NCBI GenBank assembly: GCA_022448765.1
Contig: JAKUTI010000026.1
Span: 10,521 to 17,656, forward strand
Length of the DNA: 7,136 nucleotides
Source: Pseudomonadales bacterium
Lineage (GTDB): Bacteria; Pseudomonadota; Gammaproteobacteria; Pseudomonadales; Azotimanducaceae
Direction of reading: 5' to 3'
Shown piece after piece: positions 5,417-7,136 of this stretch. Each line of letters opens with the position of its first letter. Position 1 is the first letter of the stretch. The notes under the pieces are model-generated. The model had not been told where the DNA came from, made no database searches, and was given only the letters and a program-made list of their open reading frames with translations. The translations under genes were made by a program, and so were the position numbers.

Positions 5417-6007
5417 TCACGCGCCTTTTTGCAAGGCGTCTTCAATGAATTCCATGCGATCTTTACCCCAATAGAGCTCACCCTCAATGTAAAACGATGG
5501 CGCGCCGAAAACGCCACGTTCGAGCGCACGCTGGGTGATATCGATCAGCTCCTGTTTAATCTCGTCATCTTCGCAACGCGCCACAAACCGATCCGGATCG
5601 ACACTGATGTCCTGAGCAACGCTTGCGATCCCCTCGTATTCGCTGATGGACGCGTCGTTTTCTTCCCAGTAACGCGTAAAAAGCCGATCGACATAGGCCA
5701 TCTCGACGTCTAATTCCCGAGCGACCAGAGCACCGCGTAACGCCCGACTCGTTTTAATCGGGAAGGTATCTGGCATGCGAAACCCAAGCTGATACCGTTC
5801 AGCCCAACGTCTCAGATCCCGACCTCTATTCTGTAACTTCGCCTGAGGCTCCTCGGCAAGAACATAATTATGGTAACGAAACACATACCCAAGATTGAAC
5901 GGATGCATCTCGAGCTCAGCGCCGTACCTTTCCACCAACGGTCGAATCAACTGCAAAGCGAAATAGGTATTGGTACTACCGATGTCCCAAAAAAATTCAA
6001 TTTTCAT
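5417..6007 (-). CDS. DsbA-family 2-hydroxychromene-2-carboxylate isomerase / GST kappa-like protein
   Basis: A 196-residue thioredoxin-fold protein with a helical insertion. It opens with IEFFWDIGSTNTYFA, where S11 occupies the place of the DsbA CxxC cysteine. A serine here is typical of 2-hydroxychromene-2-carboxylate isomerases (NahD-type) and GST kappa relatives, where it contacts glutathione. FNLGYVFRYHNY (37-48) and FPIKTSRALRG (82-92) are family signatures. ERGVFGAPSFYIEGELYWGKDRMEFIEDAL (163-192) carries the cis-proline (P170) loop and the characteristic WGxDR. There is no signal peptide, so it is cytosolic. Likely roles are glutathione-dependent isomerisation in aromatic ring catabolism or a GST-like activity. 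It overlaps the upstream hydrolase gene by 11 bases, so translation is probably coupled. A run of seven T on its coding strand lies in codons 4-6. Confidence 0.9.
   Translation of the reverse strand: MKIEFFWDIGSTNTYFALQLIRPLVERYGAELEMHPFNLGYVFRYHNYVLAEEPQAKLQNRGRDLRRWAERYQLGFRMPDTFPIKTSRALRGALVARELDVEMAYVDRLFTRYWEENDASISEYEGIASVAQDISVDPDRFVARCEDDEIKQELIDITQRALERGVFGAPSFYIEGELYWGKDRMEFIEDALQKGA
5422..5438. terminator. Hairpin in the convergent 3' ends
   Basis: CGCCTT (5422-5427) and AAGGCG (5433-5438) form a 6-bp stem with a five-base loop. It lies 12 bases past the stop of the plus-strand LLM gene and inside the last codons of the minus-strand isomerase-like gene. There is no T-run on the plus side, so any termination is uncertain. 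Confidence 0.25.
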
Positions 6008-7136
6008 CGTTAATCAACGATTGGTGGACAAGATTTTTCAGCTCGAAACTCAAACGTAATGGCGATCTAAGGACTTGGATCATGCCCATCGCAACGATGT
6101 CGAGTGCCGGATCGATCCAGAAAAACGTACCGGCAATACCCGACCAGCTATAGTCGCCGACGGACGCAGCGCCTCGATGATTCGCCACGTCAACGACCAC
6201 GTCGAAACCCAATCCAAACCCGCGTCCTCGGCGTAGAATGGACCGACTATTGGTCCCATCTTTTGCCACTGACACGATGTCAGGTAGATGATCACGCGTC
6301 ATGAGCGAAACCGTCTCAGGTTCAAGGACACGCGTACCGTCGAGCTCACCTCCCCGACGTAGCATCTCGGTAAATCGAAAATAATCCGCCGCCGTGGACA
6401 CCAGTCCCCCACCCCCTGAAAAAAAATTAGCTTGTTTGAACTCGGTACTGTTTGCGCCAGTAAACATGACCAACCTTCGATTGCGCCAGTCCCAGAAGTG
6501 ATTGGGCAGGAATCTGTCCAACTTGGACGTTGGTACGTTAAAGAACGTGTCAACCATCCCCAACGGCTCAAATAGCCGTTCATGCAAAAACCCGTCGAAG
6601 GGTTTCCCGCTGACTCGTTCAACCAACACACCGAGCACGTCGGTGGCCACGCCGTAGTGCCATTGATTACCCGGCTCAAATTTCAACGGCAACCCCGACA
6701 ATCGCTGCAAGAAATCGTTCGAGTCCGCTGCCTGCTCCGGATTCACCTTCGCGTACAACACGTCAACTGGATCGCGACGGTTCCAGCCGTATGAAAAGCC
6801 CGCCGTGTGTGTGAGTAGATGACGAACGGTAATCGGGTTGTCAAGCGGTAGGCGCTCCCCGTCCTTGAGGACGGTCAACGACGCCAACTCCGGCAAATAT
6901 TTCACCACCCGATCGTCCAAGCTCAATGCGCCATCGTCGATAAGCATCATGATCGCAGCCGAGGTGACCGGTTTTGTCATCGAGTAGATTCGAAACAAAG
7001 CATCTCGCGTCAACGGGCGAGGATCTTCCGACCCGCGCTGGCCCATCGCCTCAAAGTGCACAACGTCGCCGCCGCGCGCGACCAGCGTTACCATGCCCGA
7101 CAACCTACCCTCTTCCACGTACTTCGCTGACCACTC
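5997..7136 (-). CDS. Class C beta-lactamase-like serine hydrolase (family VIII esterase type), 5' end cut by window
   Basis: The frame is open to the right edge (a further EWSAKY before a GTG at 7118), and the usual family N-terminus (a helix then a GRLxGxVTLVAR strand) starts there, so the true start lies outside. Counted from the GTG: S46-M-T-K49 is the nucleophile and general base; Y155-G-V157 in WHYGVATDVLG takes the place of the YxN tyrosine; FFSGGGGLVSTAADYFRF (232-249) and GDYSWSGIAGTFFWIDP (321-337) match the conserved C-terminal blocks, the latter in place of the KTG-type motif. This pattern fits family VIII carboxylesterases and lactone or small-ester hydrolases better than antibiotic-inactivating AmpC. 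No signal peptide can be judged because the start is missing. The gene precedes and overlaps the isomerase-like gene by 11 bases, probably as one operon. A T8 run followed by two G5 runs lies within it (6406-6426). Confidence 0.92.
   Translation of the reverse strand, partial: EWSAKYVEEGRLSGMVTLVARGGDVVHFEAMGQRGSEDPRPLTRDALFRIYSMTKPVTSAAIMMLIDDGALSLDDRVVKYLPELASLTVLKDGERLPLDNPITVRHLLTHTAGFSYGWNRRDPVDVLYAKVNPEQAADSNDFLQRLSGLPLKFEPGNQWHYGVATDVLGVLVERVSGKPFDGFLHERLFEPLGMVDTFFNVPTSKLDRFLPNHFWDWRNRRLVMFTGANSTEFKQANFFSGGGGLVSTAADYFRFTEMLRRGGELDGTRVLEPETVSLMTRDHLPDIVSVAKDGTNSRSILRRGRGFGLGFDVVVDVANHRGAASVGDYSWSGIAGTFFWIDPALDIVAMGMIQVLRSPLRLSFELKNLVHQSLINDEN

Noticed and set aside
6299..6679. 126-codon minus-strand ORF in another frame
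   Set aside because: Entirely inside the serine hydrolase gene, whose conserved motifs run through this region in the true frame.
5997..7136. Antibiotic-resistance AmpC beta-lactamase
   Set aside because: Although SxxK is present, the YxN position reads YGV and the C-terminal block is WSG-type, as in family VIII esterases; resistance is not supported.

Overview
This is a gene-dense bacterial window of roughly mid-50s %GC by eye. It holds seven confidently recognisable protein-coding genes, a possible gene fragment at the left edge, and about 330 bases of mostly non-coding DNA. There are no rRNA, tRNA, phage, transposase or CRISPR features, and no single-copy phylogenetic marker, so the host cannot be named. 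The gene mix (two luciferase-like monooxygenases, an acyl-CoA-dehydrogenase-fold flavoenzyme, a phytanoyl-CoA-dioxygenase-type oxygenase, a DsbA/GST-kappa-type isomerase and a class-C serine hydrolase) is typical of environmental bacteria with broad lipid, terpenoid or aromatic catabolism. An uncultured Pseudomonadota-like organism is my guess, with low confidence.

Layout, left to right. Bases 1-332 hold a possible minus-strand N-terminal fragment leaving the window, an orphan perfect Shine-Dalgarno sequence with an 11-codon mini-ORF, and two tandem perfect hairpins just past the end of the next gene. Bases 333-1121 (minus) encode a NUDT19-like Nudix hydrolase. Divergently, 1151-2059 (plus) encodes a F420/FMN-type luciferase-like oxidoreductase, followed after 80 bases by 2140-3282 (plus), an acyl-CoA dehydrogenase/HsaA-DszC-like flavoenzyme. 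Convergent to it lies 3314-4195 (minus), a PhyH-family Fe(II)/2-oxoglutarate dioxygenase. It is divergent from 4268-5410 (plus), a second and longer luciferase-like monooxygenase. Convergent again is a minus-strand pair that overlaps by 11 bases: a serine beta-lactamase-like hydrolase (5997 to the right edge, N-terminus cut) and a 2-hydroxychromene-2-carboxylate isomerase-like protein (5417-6007).

How they could work together (inference): the neighbourhood reads as an accessory oxidative catabolism island. An esterase would open an ester or lactone, flavin and Fe/2OG oxygenases would hydroxylate or oxidise a lipophilic substrate, the DsbA/GST-kappa enzyme would isomerise or conjugate a ring-cleavage product with glutathione, and a CoA-targeting Nudix enzyme would trim CoA esters. 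No regulator, transporter or flavin reductase is visible, and the repeated changes of strand argue against one transcript. The most notable sequence-level oddities are a sharply AT-rich patch (15 of 60 bases G/C) inside the second luciferase-like gene and the hairpin/orphan-SD region at the left.
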